A DNA stretch of 47,680 nt from Planctomycetota bacterium (GTDB taxonomy: Bacteria; Planctomycetota; Brocadiia; Brocadiales; Brocadiaceae), in contig VGXV01000027.1 of the NCBI GenBank assembly GCA_016873165.1, positions 1-47,680 on the forward strand, given 5' to 3'. The position numbers were made by a program, and so were the translations under genes. Below the pieces are notes generated by a model. That model did no database searches. It saw only the letters and a program-made list of their open reading frames with translations, and was not told the origin of the DNA. Below, in pieces: positions 29,476 through 38,098 of this stretch (positions within the stretch are counted from its first letter, which is position 1; each line of letters opens with the position of its first letter).

Positions 29476-29821
29476 GGGAGCATTCCCGATTTTTTGCAAC
29501 CGTTTATGGGATCGGTGTGGGTAGGGTGGATAAAGGCGCTGGTTTTTGCGCCGTATCCACCAGCGATTATCGCATGAATGGTGGATTCGCTCCGCTTAAT
29601 TCACCCTACAAGGCTCCGCTCAGCATGACATGCTTTTTTATAGATAACATTCACGGTCACCCTGAGCCCTTCGCTTATGTCATGCTGAGCGGAGTCGAAG
29701 CATCTTTTACCGCTCAGGATAAACTCCGTCGAAGGGCTGCGTTTTCCTGTAAATTGAAGATGTTTTCATATCCGGCATGATATACGGCAGTCGATTTTCA
29801 CAAAAAATCGGGAATGCTCCC
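29476..29821. repeat. MITE family C, inner copy (346 bp, 8-bp target duplication)
   Basis: The left end is GGGAGCATTCCCGATTTTTT and the right end is its inverted complement. The element is flanked exactly by AGCCGGAG at 29468-29475 and 29822-29829, which proves insertion into the older copy. It carries a pair of inverted GTAG hairpins (29521-29609) and a CTCAGCATGA/TCATGCTGAG stem (29618-29700). Confidence 0.85.
29521..29609. repeat. Inverted pair of GTAG hairpins (GGTGGAT family)
   Basis: GTAG at 29521 is followed by a stem GGTGGATA ... TATCCACC with inner GGCGC/GCGCC. A second unit on the minus strand ends with CTAC at 29606-29609. The two face each other, as in REPIN/BIME arrangements. 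Confidence 0.7.
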
Positions 29822-29960
29822 AGCCGGAGCTTTGGAACGAGCCGTGGTTTCTTTTTTTGCGCTGTCAGGAGTTTCCTCCCGACAGCAATCTACGCCGTAT
29901 CAAGGCGGCAGGAGGCAATTCCTTCCGCCGCTGTTCTCAATTTTCGAAAATCAGATTTGT

Positions 29961-30263
29961 TGTAACACTTTAGTTTTTTGAAAAATTGCCCATGTCTTAA
30001 CCCCATGCTTCAGCATGGGGTTAAGGGGAGAAATAATCATGGGCTTCAGCCCTGAGGTAAAGTCAGCCCAATATCTTTTACTGTACCAGGTTGTAGAGAC
30101 AGGTTTCAAACCTGTCTCTACCAAAGCCGGTGTATTTATTGTGGATATCTCCGCACTAAAGTGCGGAGTTAATGGAGGTAAAATTTGCTCCATGCTCCAA
30201 TATTAGAGGCGCCTTATAAAATAAGGGAAACCGATGTCTTTTTCAAAAAGCTAAAGTGTTACG
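29961..30263. repeat. MITE family A, copy 2 (303 bp, 6-bp target duplication)
   Basis: The ends match copy 1 at 17240 (TGTAACACTTTAGTTTTTTG at left, the inverted form at right; the terminal right base is G instead of A). Direct repeats ATTTGT flank it at 29955-29960 and 30264-30269. The insertion split a sequence that is uninterrupted at 33617-33642. Internal cargo differs from copy 1: a CCCCATGCTTCAGCATGGGG stem, a GTAG hairpin (30093-30121) and a GCACTAAAGTGC palindrome. Confidence 0.85.
30093..30121 (+). repeat. GTAG-type REP hairpin (AGACAGGTTT family, second copy)
   Basis: GTAG followed by AGACAGGTTTCAAACCTGTCT and then CTAC forms a perfect palindrome. It shares its stem with the unit at 9212-9238, but here it is carried inside MITE family A. 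Confidence 0.75.
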
Positions 30264-30377
30264 ATTTGTTTGACTATATCTTTCACAGAAAAGATTTATT
30301 ATAATTAGCATAAAGGAGAATATAGCATTATTGTTATTTTATTGTCACAGCGCCAATAATATCGAGGCAACGTTTAT

Positions 30378-32294
30378 ATGGGCAGACAAGAAGTCAATCC
30401 TCTGAAGGAAGCGGAACAACTCCGTTTATTTGAAAAATCATTGCTCAGGGATGTGCAGGCCATTGAGCATATGATTGCCAAAGGCATGTTTGAAAAAGAT
30501 GTTCGCAGAATCGGCGCAGAGCAGGAAATTTTTCTTGTCGACCGTTTTTGCAGACCAGTTCCGCTCGCTATTGAGTTTCTGGAACAAATAAACGATCCGC
30601 ACTTTACCACCGAATTGGCAAAATTCAACCTCGAAATCAATTTAGACCCGATTCCGTTTACAGGCAATTGCTTCAGTAAAATGGAAAACCAACTTTCGGA
30701 ATTGCTGAATAAGGCGCGTGGAATTGCGCATAAAAACAATGCAGATATCATCCTTATCGGAATTCTTCCCACCCTTCGAAAATCAGATCTTGAAATCGAC
30801 AACATGACTCCCAAACCACGCTATTACGCATTAAATGAGGCCACCTCAAAATTGCGCGGAGACGACTATGAAATATTTCTCGCGGGCACAGATGAACTTC
30901 ACATCAAACATGATTCTGTAATGCTGGAGGCATGCACCACGAGTTTTCAGGTACATTTCCAGGTTATTCCCGATGAATTTGCAAAGTTATACAATATTGC
31001 CCAATTCCTGACAGCGCCTGTTCTTGCAATTGCGACAAATTCACCCTTATTGTTCGGTAAACGTCTATGGCATGAAACGCGCATTGCCGTTTTCCAGCAA
31101 TCGATAGATACCCGTCATCCTGATTCTTACATAAGAGAAAGCATGCCCAGGGTTATTTTTGGCAACAAATGGGTAGAGCGCTCGGTAATGGAAATTATTC
31201 ACGAAGATATCGCCCGGTTTCGTGTCCTGGTAAGCACTGATATCGAAGATGACCCCTTTGAAGTTTTAAAACAGGGGCGGCCTCCTCACCTCAAAGCGTT
31301 GCAACTTCACAATGGCACAATATATCGCTGGAATCGTCCCTGTTACGGAATTACCAATGGAAAGGCACATCTTCGCATTGAAAACAGAGTCTTGCCATCA
31401 GGACCGACTATTATTGATGAAATAGCAAATGCCGCATTTTGGTTTGGGCTTATGAAGGGAGTTTCTGAGGAATTTAACGACATCACAAAAATAATAAAAT
31501 TTGATGATGTAAAAGGGAATTTCGAGGCCGCTTCGCGTCAGGGACTTAATGCGCAGTTTTCCTGGCTTAATGGAAAAACCATTTCCGCCCACGACCTTAT
31601 CAATCAACAATTGCTGCCTCTGGCACGTCAGGGATTAAAAGAAGGAAATATTGATGCCAATGATATTGACCGTTATCTTGATGTCATCGAATCACGTGTT
31701 CGCTCACGAAAAACCGGCTCTCAGTGGCTCCTTCATTCTTACAACGATATGAAAGAAAAAGGCACGATGGACGAATCTCTCAGCTCACTCACGGCAACAA
31801 CTGTCACAAAGCAGCAAAACGGTCAGCCCATTCATGAATGGGCATTCGCTCAGTTGGATAAATCAAACGGACTGAAAATACATAACTATCTCCGGGTGGA
31901 GCAATACATGACCACCGACGTGTACACAATACGCGAGGATGATGTCATCGATCTTGTAATGTGTTTAATGGAATGGCAGCACATACGTCACGTTCCCGTA
32001 GAAGATGAACACCACCGGCTGGTGGGAATGGTTTCCTTTCATTCACTCCTTCAACTGCTGAAAGAAAATCTTTCCGGCAAGGATATAACATCAATACCCG
32101 TAAGTTCGGTTATGGAAAAGGATGTGATTGCGGTTGAACCGGAAACACCCACAATTGACGCCATAAATCTCATGAGAGAAAAAGGAGTTTCCAGCCTTCC
32201 CGTTGTGAAAAACGGGCAAATTGTGGGAATCATCACCGAACGTGATTTTATTACTATCGCAAAACAATTGCTCGAAGAAAAATTACGAAAATAA
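30378..32294 (+). CDS. GCS2-like glutamate-cysteine ligase domain fused to CBS pair
   Basis: This 638-residue protein begins with a carboxylate-amine ligase domain of the GCS2 family (about 1-480), with the metal/ATP-binding stretch RRIGAEQEIFLVD and ELAKFNLEINLDP. GCS2-type enzymes join glutamate to cysteine or another amine using ATP. From about 508 it carries two CBS domains (VEQYMTTDVYTI ... and SSVMEKDVIAVEPETP ... ITERDFI), which usually bind adenylates and regulate activity. The start ATG at 30378 has GAGG about 14 bases upstream; a TATAAT box at 30300-30305 could be its -10, but no good -35 is seen. A Nit1-like amidase follows on the same strand. The exact substrate is unproven. Confidence 0.85.
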   Translation: MGRQEVNPLKEAEQLRLFEKSLLRDVQAIEHMIAKGMFEKDVRRIGAEQEIFLVDRFCRPVPLAIEFLEQINDPHFTTELAKFNLEINLDPIPFTGNCFSKMENQLSELLNKARGIAHKNNADIILIGILPTLRKSDLEIDNMTPKPRYYALNEATSKLRGDDYEIFLAGTDELHIKHDSVMLEACTTSFQVHFQVIPDEFAKLYNIAQFLTAPVLAIATNSPLLFGKRLWHETRIAVFQQSIDTRHPDSYIRESMPRVIFGNKWVERSVMEIIHEDIARFRVLVSTDIEDDPFEVLKQGRPPHLKALQLHNGTIYRWNRPCYGITNGKAHLRIENRVLPSGPTIIDEIANAAFWFGLMKGVSEEFNDITKIIKFDDVKGNFEAASRQGLNAQFSWLNGKTISAHDLINQQLLPLARQGLKEGNIDANDIDRYLDVIESRVRSRKTGSQWLLHSYNDMKEKGTMDESLSSLTATTVTKQQNGQPIHEWAFAQLDKSNGLKIHNYLRVEQYMTTDVYTIREDDVIDLVMCLMEWQHIRHVPVEDEHHRLVGMVSFHSLLQLLKENLSGKDITSIPVSSVMEKDVIAVEPETPTIDAINLMREKGVSSLPVVKNGQIVGIITERDFITIAKQLLEEKLRK

Positions 32295-32386
32295 ATATGT
32301 GTATAAAAACTAACGAATGAAGTAAAAATATTGCATTTGTTATCTATTCATTTGGTTTTTGTGCTTAACCGATTCACGACATACTT

Positions 32387-33220
32387 ATGGGAAAATTAAC
32401 CATTGCCGCAATTCAGATGTGCTCCGGTTACGATCGCAATAAGAACATGGACACAGCGCGTGTTCTTATGGAAAACGCCGTGCAAAAGGGAGCTCAGTTG
32501 ATCGCACTTCCTGAGAATTTTTCATTTATCGGACAGGAAAGAGACAATATAACCTTCGCGGAAGACAGAGAAACCGGAGAGATTGTCAAGTTTCTCAAAT
32601 CATTTTCTTCGAAACATGGGGTGGCGGTAGTCGGCGGAAGCATTCCATTAAAATCCGCAAACAAACTGAAGTGTACGAATACGTGTCTGGTATTTGATCA
32701 GTCCGGACATATAGCAGGGAGCTATGATAAAATCCATCTGTTTGATTTTCATCCCGATGACAAAACCATATACAGTGAGTCACATTACGCCGAACCTGGC
32801 AGGCGAATTGCAACCGTAAAACTTTTTGGACACACCCTGGGATTAAACATTTGCTATGATTTACGATTCCCGGAACTCTCCCGCACACTGATGTTGCAGG
32901 GAATGGATATCTTGTTTGTTCCTGCTGCATTTACTATGGAAACAGGAAGGGACCATTGGGAAATTCTTCTGCGCGCACGAGCCATTGAAAATCAATGTTA
33001 TGTGGCAGCGCCCGCCCAATACGGACGGCATAACGAAGAACGTGTCAGTTACGGAAGAACGATGATTATTGATCCCTGGGGCCGGATCATGGCGCAATGT
33101 CAGGACAAGGAAGACGCAATTGTTTGTGATATTGATTTTGATTTTCTTGACAAAGTAAGAAAACGACTCCCCTCTTTACAGCATATCCGCAGGGAGTTAT
33201 TTTTTCCTGCCAACAGATGA
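32387..33220 (+). CDS. Nitrilase-superfamily amidohydrolase (Nit1-like)
   Basis: This 277-residue carbon-nitrogen hydrolase has the catalytic triad Glu43 (LPENFSF), Lys115 (YDKIHLFD) and Cys156 (NICYDLRFPEL). The DKIHLFD and CYDLRFPE contexts are those of the Nit1/Nit2 branch, whose characterised members remove the amide from deaminated glutathione or omega-amides. The gene lies 92 bases after the GCS2-CBS gene on the same strand. The pairing of a gamma-glutamyl ligase-like enzyme with a glutathione-repair amidase suggests thiol metabolism. Substrate assignment is inference. Confidence 0.88.
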   Translation: MGKLTIAAIQMCSGYDRNKNMDTARVLMENAVQKGAQLIALPENFSFIGQERDNITFAEDRETGEIVKFLKSFSSKHGVAVVGGSIPLKSANKLKCTNTCLVFDQSGHIAGSYDKIHLFDFHPDDKTIYSESHYAEPGRRIATVKLFGHTLGLNICYDLRFPELSRTLMLQGMDILFVPAAFTMETGRDHWEILLRARAIENQCYVAAPAQYGRHNEERVSYGRTMIIDPWGRIMAQCQDKEDAIVCDIDFDFLDKVRKRLPSLQHIRRELFFPANR

Positions 33221-33319
33221 TAACGGCGTTGGACAAATGTATCATCTAAAAAACTACCCGGCATAATGAGATATATTTCAGAATGATACCCTTTTTTGCA
33301 CCGTTAGATTGAAATACTA

Positions 33320-33642
33320 TATAGTCAAACAAATCTGGTTTTCGATTAGTCTTTTAATGCTCCGACTCCGCTCAGCATGACGAAACGGGAGCATTCCCGA
33401 TTTTTTGTAAATCAAAATAAAGCCGACCATAAAGGATCGGCGCTACCATGCAATATGTGTCGTAGCGCGGGTGGTATTCTCCCCCGCATAATACCTCCAC
33501 ATTTTACAAAAAATTGGGAATGCTCCCTGACGAAACTGTCATCCTGAGCACATTCGCACACTCAGTGTAAACTCCGTCGAAGGGTTGTGTTCCTAAGTAA
33601 AAACTTATTTGATATTTCGAAAATCAGATTTGTTTGACTATA
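33320..33642. repeat. MITE family B (323 bp) containing an inner family C element
   Basis: Left TATAGTCAAACAAATCTGG (33320) and the inverted right end finishing at 33642 match at 25 of 26 positions. The termini look like TA-target elements of the IS630/Tc1 type. The right end is the uninterrupted form of the sequence that hosts MITE A copy 2 at 29961. Its interior is split by a family C element at 33387-33527. Confidence 0.8.
33387..33527. repeat. MITE family C copy (141 bp, 9-bp target duplication)
   Basis: GGGAGCATTCCCGATTTTTT and its inverted complement form the ends. TGACGAAAC flanks it on both sides (33378-33386 and 33528-33536). Inside are two divergent REP hairpins, one ending CTAC at 33443-33446 (GCCGACC/GATCGGC stem) and one starting GTAG at 33462-33465 (GCGGG stem). 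Confidence 0.85.
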
Positions 33643-33892
33643 AATATGGGTTTATGATATCTGCCTGAAGCCCTTCGCTTGGGTCATTAATACAGAAAAA
33701 TTGCCAATTGCCGGTGGTATTCTGTTTATTAAGTTCCTGTTTCAACCAATCAATGCTTTCGCTTTTAATACGTTGAAAGCTAAAAACTTTTTTTTGTGTT
33801 TTGCTCACATAAAAATCTCTATCGTCTCTTATGAAATCATTCTTTTCCAAGAGTTTTTGTTTATTGGGATCCACCAAATCATACTCTATCAA
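33638..33892 (-). CDS. Small hypothetical protein (84 aa), TTG start
   Basis: This reading frame begins at TTG (33892) with a strong ribosome-binding site, AAAGGAG, about eight bases upstream, which decides the start. The product is polar and lacks a signal peptide or membrane segment (KQKLLEKNDFIRDDRDFY, WLKQELNKQNTTGNW). I do not recognise a family. The stop codon TAG lies inside the terminal repeat of the neighbouring MITE (TATAGTC), so the native C-terminus may have been trimmed or replaced by the insertion. It lies 105 bases upstream of the start of no other gene on its strand, so it is probably monocistronic. Confidence 0.6.
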   Translation of the reverse strand: MIEYDLVDPNKQKLLEKNDFIRDDRDFYVSKTQKKVFSFQRIKSESIDWLKQELNKQNTTGNWQFFCINDPSEGLQADIINPYL

Positions 33893-33996
33893 TAAAAAAT
33901 CTCCTTTTTAAATAACCTCATTCCTCATATTGCTGCTATATAATCACTTCATACCGAAATCTGTAGAAATAAAGGGACATTCTCTAACAGTATGCC

Positions 33997-34944
33997 TCAG
34001 ATATTGGTAAAATATTTTTGTATAAAGGAAATCCTTTCTTCCAAAGTATTCAGCTCTTTATAATGTTGCTCAACCAATTTCAGGCGCGGCAATAACCCCT
34101 TTTGATTAGCGATCTGGATGTTGAGTCCTGGACGCGCATTCAATTCCAAGAGCATCGGCCCCTTGTTTCTGTCAATAACAATATCAACGCCCTGATATCC
34201 CAACCCTGAAAGTTCATAGCACCGCGCGGCTAAATTCAGCAAGTTCTGCCAGTTTGGCAAACATATACCGGATATCTCCACTCCCGTATCGGGATGTTCC
34301 GTAATAACATCATTGAACCATACGCCATTCGTGGTTATACCTGTTGCTATATTGATGCCCACACCTATTGCTCCCTGATGCAGATTTGCTTTGCCATTAG
34401 ATAAATGTGTTGGCAGGCGCATCATTGACATAATGGGCACTCCGAGAAAAACAATAATGCGAATGTCAGGCATTCCCTGATAGGTAAGGTCCTTAAAAAA
34501 GGGGTCAAGCTGTACCGTGTATTCAACAAGCACCTTGTCCGGATGCCCTCCCAAACTGAATACGCCGCTGAGAATCTCTAAGATATGGTTTTCAAGGGCT
34601 TCTTCGCTTATTATCATCCTGCTGAGGGTTCTGTATCCCCTTTTCGAATGACCATTGATAATTAAAACTCCATTTCCGCCGGTACCCTGAGCAGGTTTAA
34701 CAACAAAGGTAGCATGTTTTTTCAGAATAGAATGAATATCCTGAGCCTGATGATTTATCGTAACAACAGTATATAATTCCGGCACATTAATGCCCGCTTT
34801 TATAGCAAGCATCTTGGTAAGATATTTATCGTCCACAAGAGGATATAAGTGGCGGGGATTATACTTCGATACGTAGTCAAGATTACGACGATTAATTCCG
34901 ACTATGCCTACTTTTCTGAATTGTCTTATAAGATGGGGAAACAT
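33997..34944 (-). CDS. RimK-related alpha-L-glutamate ligase-like ATP-grasp protein
   Basis: This 315-residue ATP-grasp enzyme has the nucleotide-binding Lys83 and glycine-rich loop VVKPAQGTGGNGV (81-93), GYQGVDIVIDRNKGP and the metal-ligand segment LLELNARPGLNIQ. It matches the RimK-related family that travels with a seven-helix inactive transglutaminase and a RimB-like protease. Such ligases form amide bonds, typically adding glutamate to a carboxylate. It overlaps the stop of the membrane protein gene by one base, so the three genes form one operon. The acceptor is unknown. Confidence 0.88.
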   Translation of the reverse strand: MFPHLIRQFRKVGIVGINRRNLDYVSKYNPRHLYPLVDDKYLTKMLAIKAGINVPELYTVVTINHQAQDIHSILKKHATFVVKPAQGTGGNGVLIINGHSKRGYRTLSRMIISEEALENHILEILSGVFSLGGHPDKVLVEYTVQLDPFFKDLTYQGMPDIRIIVFLGVPIMSMMRLPTHLSNGKANLHQGAIGVGINIATGITTNGVWFNDVITEHPDTGVEISGICLPNWQNLLNLAARCYELSGLGYQGVDIVIDRNKGPMLLELNARPGLNIQIANQKGLLPRLKLVEQHYKELNTLEERISFIQKYFTNI

Positions 34945-36470
34945 TATTGCATTTTACTCAACTCTTTAAAACGGAACAACTCAAAGAGTCTGTATCCTTT
35001 ATATCGGCCTAAAAGCATGGTAATTGCCAAGATCAGTAAAAGTAACTCGGGATATATGAATATCAGGTGTCTGCTATATTTATTAAACATGAAAAAGTAT
35101 ACAATAGACGCGGCAATGATGCTTCCGATGCATTGATGCAAGGCGGCTTTCGACCCGCGCTCCTCCAGGGTAATGGTCATTCGCTCTATGGTCATCGTTA
35201 AAATAACTATTGGGAATATGGATATTGAAAGTCCCACCTCGAGATTAAGTTTATAGAATATAATATTGAATATCCCGATAAATATAATAATGATAATAAG
35301 TAAAGATGCGAGACGGGATACCATTAAAAGTCTGAAATTCTCGAGATACAAACGCGCAGCCATTCCAAGGGCAACTAATATACTGAATAAGATAATTCCC
35401 AAAATTAAGTGTGTTTCCCTGAAAGACAGCGCGATAAGCACAGGCATAAAAGTGCCAAATGTTTCAAGGCCGATAACATTCCGCAAGATAACCAAAAATA
35501 AAACACCTATCGGAATAAGCAGCAATAAATGATACACTGCCTGAAAGGGAAGGGGCAGGCTGAATAAAGAAAAATCCAATAAACGGGGACTTATCGTCTC
35601 TGCCCTTTTCATAGCGGCATTTATTGCCTTTTCTTCCTGAAGACCCACTGAAATATTTGTTTTCAGGTTTTTCCCGCCGCTTAAATGCACCAGCGGTTCT
35701 GTGCCTCTCCACCATGCAAGGTAACTGCCTGAGATTGATGCTGTTCCCGAAAACGGATTATACACCAGCCACTTTCCATTAATATAAACTTCTATACATT
35801 TTTCTATCTGCGCATCATTTGTTCTTGTTTTAACCTTAATGCCGTTTACCACCCGCGCCGGAATATCTGCAAGGGCAAGCAATTGAACCGCCAATTCTAC
35901 TTTTTTATCGGCAGAGATTTCATTGTCCAGAAGAATCGCAACGTTTTCATCCGGCGGCTGGGCATTCAGGCGCTTGAATAATTTCATCACAAAAGAATCG
36001 ATATCAGCAGATTTTTCCCGTACTTCCGCAAGAAGCGTATTCGCCGCAGACCGGTAGGGTTCCAAAAATTCAGGAACCTCCAGTTCATAAGGCAGAACAC
36101 TATCCGGAGGGCTTTTTACCTTTACTTTATTCACCCGGAAACGATAAAGAAGAACCTGCCGTTTGCTCGCTTCGTTAATAGCCCATACAACGTTTCGATT
36201 AATGTTATCCGTCAAAGTTGTCACGCCATAGGACTTTGAAATAAAATTTTCGGAAGAAATAATGAAGTTTCTTGAATATCCGGGTAAAAATAACTTCACT
36301 TTTACCGGTTCATTTTGTGCGTCAAAAGAAATATGGACTTCGATATCCCAAACATTAACCTTTTCCTCCGGGGTCACGGGAAAACCCAATACAAGATATT
36401 TATAGGCGAACAAACCACAACTTATGATGCACAGGGCGAAGAGAAAAAAATAAAAATGTGTTCTATTCAT
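34944..36470 (-). CDS. Inactive transglutaminase-like protein with seven-helix membrane domain
   Basis: This 508-residue protein, from ATG at 36470 (MNRTHFYFF), has an N-terminal membrane anchor (about 4-24) and a periplasmic domain with a degenerate transglutaminase fold (about 30-290; LAVQLLALADIPARVVNGIKV retains the shape but no Cys-His-Asp triad is visible). A C-terminal bundle of about seven membrane helices (about 305-490) follows. ATGAATAG overlaps the stop of the protease gene, which supports this start over one 51 bases upstream. The family always co-occurs with the adjacent protease and ATP-grasp ligase; function unknown, presumably envelope-related peptide modification. Confidence 0.85.
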   Translation of the reverse strand: MNRTHFYFFLFALCIISCGLFAYKYLVLGFPVTPEEKVNVWDIEVHISFDAQNEPVKVKLFLPGYSRNFIISSENFISKSYGVTTLTDNINRNVVWAINEASKRQVLLYRFRVNKVKVKSPPDSVLPYELEVPEFLEPYRSAANTLLAEVREKSADIDSFVMKLFKRLNAQPPDENVAILLDNEISADKKVELAVQLLALADIPARVVNGIKVKTRTNDAQIEKCIEVYINGKWLVYNPFSGTASISGSYLAWWRGTEPLVHLSGGKNLKTNISVGLQEEKAINAAMKRAETISPRLLDFSLFSLPLPFQAVYHLLLLIPIGVLFLVILRNVIGLETFGTFMPVLIALSFRETHLILGIILFSILVALGMAARLYLENFRLLMVSRLASLLIIIIIFIGIFNIIFYKLNLEVGLSISIFPIVILTMTIERMTITLEERGSKAALHQCIGSIIAASIVYFFMFNKYSRHLIFIYPELLLLILAITMLLGRYKGYRLFELFRFKELSKMQ

Positions 36471-37008
36471 CTGCCGAAACACTCTCGCATTTTGGTTCTG
36501 TAAAATAGTTGAGAGACACATCTATTAAAAAATCATCTAACAAAAAATTTCTCCCTATAAGCATCTGATATAATAAGTCGGTACGGTTTGAAAGATTTAC
36601 CTCCACTTCCTTATAAATATCTCCCATGCATATGCCAAGTTTAATAACGGGACGTTTTTCAGAAGGCATGCCAACACGTTTTAGTGTTGCAGTGCGTATG
36701 ACCCGTTCCTCAATACTTAACTTTTCCTCTTTATCATTAACCAAATCAAATTTTACCCACTTTTCACCATCACGATCAAATAACTTATAATTAGGGGCAT
36801 TAATGGAACAGGTTTTTGCGCCGGTATCAATCTTTGTTTTTAAGAAAAAGTTCCCGGGAAAAATACGAACCTTCTCTATTCTCCCTATAATCTCTTTACT
36901 TTTTGCCTCTGCTGTCGAATTATATAAAAAAATCAAAAACAAACTGAAGAGTACAAAAATAGTCTTAGTTTGAAAGAATAGTGTGTGTAAATAAAATCTC
37001 TGTAACAT
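36463..37008 (-). CDS. RimB-like retropepsin-fold protease (DUF785/PF05618), exported
   Basis: The protein has a cleavable signal (TIFVLFSLFLIFLYNSTAEA) and a small aspartic-protease-like domain with the active-site motif KIDTGAKTCSI and later MLIGRNFLLDDFLIDVS. The family is annotated as ATP-dependent zinc protease, although its fold is retropepsin-like. I place the start at ATG 37008 because the signal peptide then has normal length; an in-frame ATG at 37098 would add 30 residues. It is the first gene of the triad with the transglutaminase-like protein and the ATP-grasp ligase. Confidence 0.8.
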   Translation of the reverse strand: MLQRFYLHTLFFQTKTIFVLFSLFLIFLYNSTAEAKSKEIIGRIEKVRIFPGNFFLKTKIDTGAKTCSINAPNYKLFDRDGEKWVKFDLVNDKEEKLSIEERVIRTATLKRVGMPSEKRPVIKLGICMGDIYKEVEVNLSNRTDLLYQMLIGRNFLLDDFLIDVSLNYFTEPKCESVSADE

Positions 37009-37098
37009 TCTGGTATCATATACCTTACAAAAACATACAGCCGGAAACAGGGATTTTCCCATAGAAACAATGCCTCCCAAGCAAATAAATATAAACAT

Positions 37099-37330
37099 AA
37101 AAAAATGACATGTCTAAGAACATTATACCATAAAGAGATACACCGAAAATTATCCCTCAAAGTACCTTAAATTACAACAATAATCATTGTAACACAAAAT
37201 TATTCAATTTTTTGGAAATTCATTATTTTTCATAGAGCACAAACATAGTTATAATGCAAAAATATCTTCTCTCCATAGCGACATACGTTTAACATACATG
37301 TAATAAGAATACACCTTTATCAAATACTTT
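37099..37330. promoter_or_regulatory. AT-rich intergenic region upstream of the protease triad
   Basis: These 232 bases hold no gene. They must include the promoter of the minus-strand triad and the end of the epimerase transcript. The sequence is strongly A/T-rich with several -10-like boxes; I see no clear -35, operator or terminator hairpin. Confidence 0.35.
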
Positions 37331-38098
37331 TTATCCCCGTGCAACATCATCAACCGGCCGGTAACCGATCATTTTCTTTGTATACCCAATATCCCAGCGC
37401 ATTCCTGCATTGGCAGACATGCCGTTAAGCACTGTAAAATTATCAGATATTTCCGCCTCGATACAGCAATCCATAAGCTGACAAAAATCACGGTTTGAAA
37501 GCCACATAAGACGAAACCATTCTTCGCATCCTTCAAAAATATCCTCTGGACGATTTTCTCCCTGCAACATCCACCCGATGCGCAGGGCAATCACCGTCAT
37601 GTCATATATTTCCGCATAACATTTTCCCAATCGCTCAATCATGAGTTTGGCAGAACCGTAGGGTGTGCTGTCATGATTTTTACCCTGCATAGTATAGTGT
37701 GTGCCGGGAAGAGGCGGCATGTCTGTGGTGATTAATGCCGGCATCTTCATATCCTTATAACCACCCATTACATGGTTTGAGCTTGCAAATATTATCCTTT
37801 TGACTTTTTTCATACAGGAGGCATGAAATACATTGATAGCAGCATCTATATTCGGGCGCGCCAATTCATCCCAACTTTTGTTCGGATCGGGATCGGCCGC
37901 AAAGTGTACTACGACATCTGCTCCCTGGAACAATCTTACCCATTCTTCATCCCACACACTCAGATCTGCCGTCATAATCTCCCTGTCTTTTCGGTGGTTA
38001 ATGTCAATTAATCGCAATGAGTAACGACCCTGCAAATGTTTTCTGAGTTTTGCCCCCAGATTCCCGCTTGCTCCGGTAATGAGTATTGTTCTTACCAT
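37331..38098 (-). CDS. NAD-dependent epimerase/dehydratase (extended SDR)
   Basis: This 255-residue Rossmann-fold enzyme has the dinucleotide-binding motif TGASGNLG (8-15), Asp32 at the end of beta-2 (favouring NAD), VVHFAADPDP, and the catalytic Tyr147-x-x-x-Lys151 (YGSAK). Its short length and the IFASSNHVMGGY segment resemble uronate dehydrogenases and related sugar-acid oxidoreductases. No nucleotide-sugar genes are adjacent, so the substrate is open. It is a single minus-strand gene with a 310-base gap to the ATPase operon. Confidence 0.85.
   Translation of the reverse strand: MVRTILITGASGNLGAKLRKHLQGRYSLRLIDINHRKDREIMTADLSVWDEEWVRLFQGADVVVHFAADPDPNKSWDELARPNIDAAINVFHASCMKKVKRIIFASSNHVMGGYKDMKMPALITTDMPPLPGTHYTMQGKNHDSTPYGSAKLMIERLGKCYAEIYDMTVIALRIGWMLQGENRPEDIFEGCEEWFRLMWLSNRDFCQLMDCCIEAEISDNFTVLNGMSANAGMRWDIGYTKKMIGYRPVDDVARG

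Larger units (their letters stand above)
29392..29850. repeat. Degenerate outer MITE family C copy, split by an inner copy
   Basis: GAAGCATTCCCAGATTTTTG at 29394 followed by ATCCATCATTCTTGTTATGA matches the start of the element at 46420. Its central stem (ACGTTCCAAAGCCGGAG ... CTTTGGAACGAGCC) is split at 29475/29822 by another family C element. The right terminus cannot be located exactly. No coding capacity. Confidence 0.6.
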
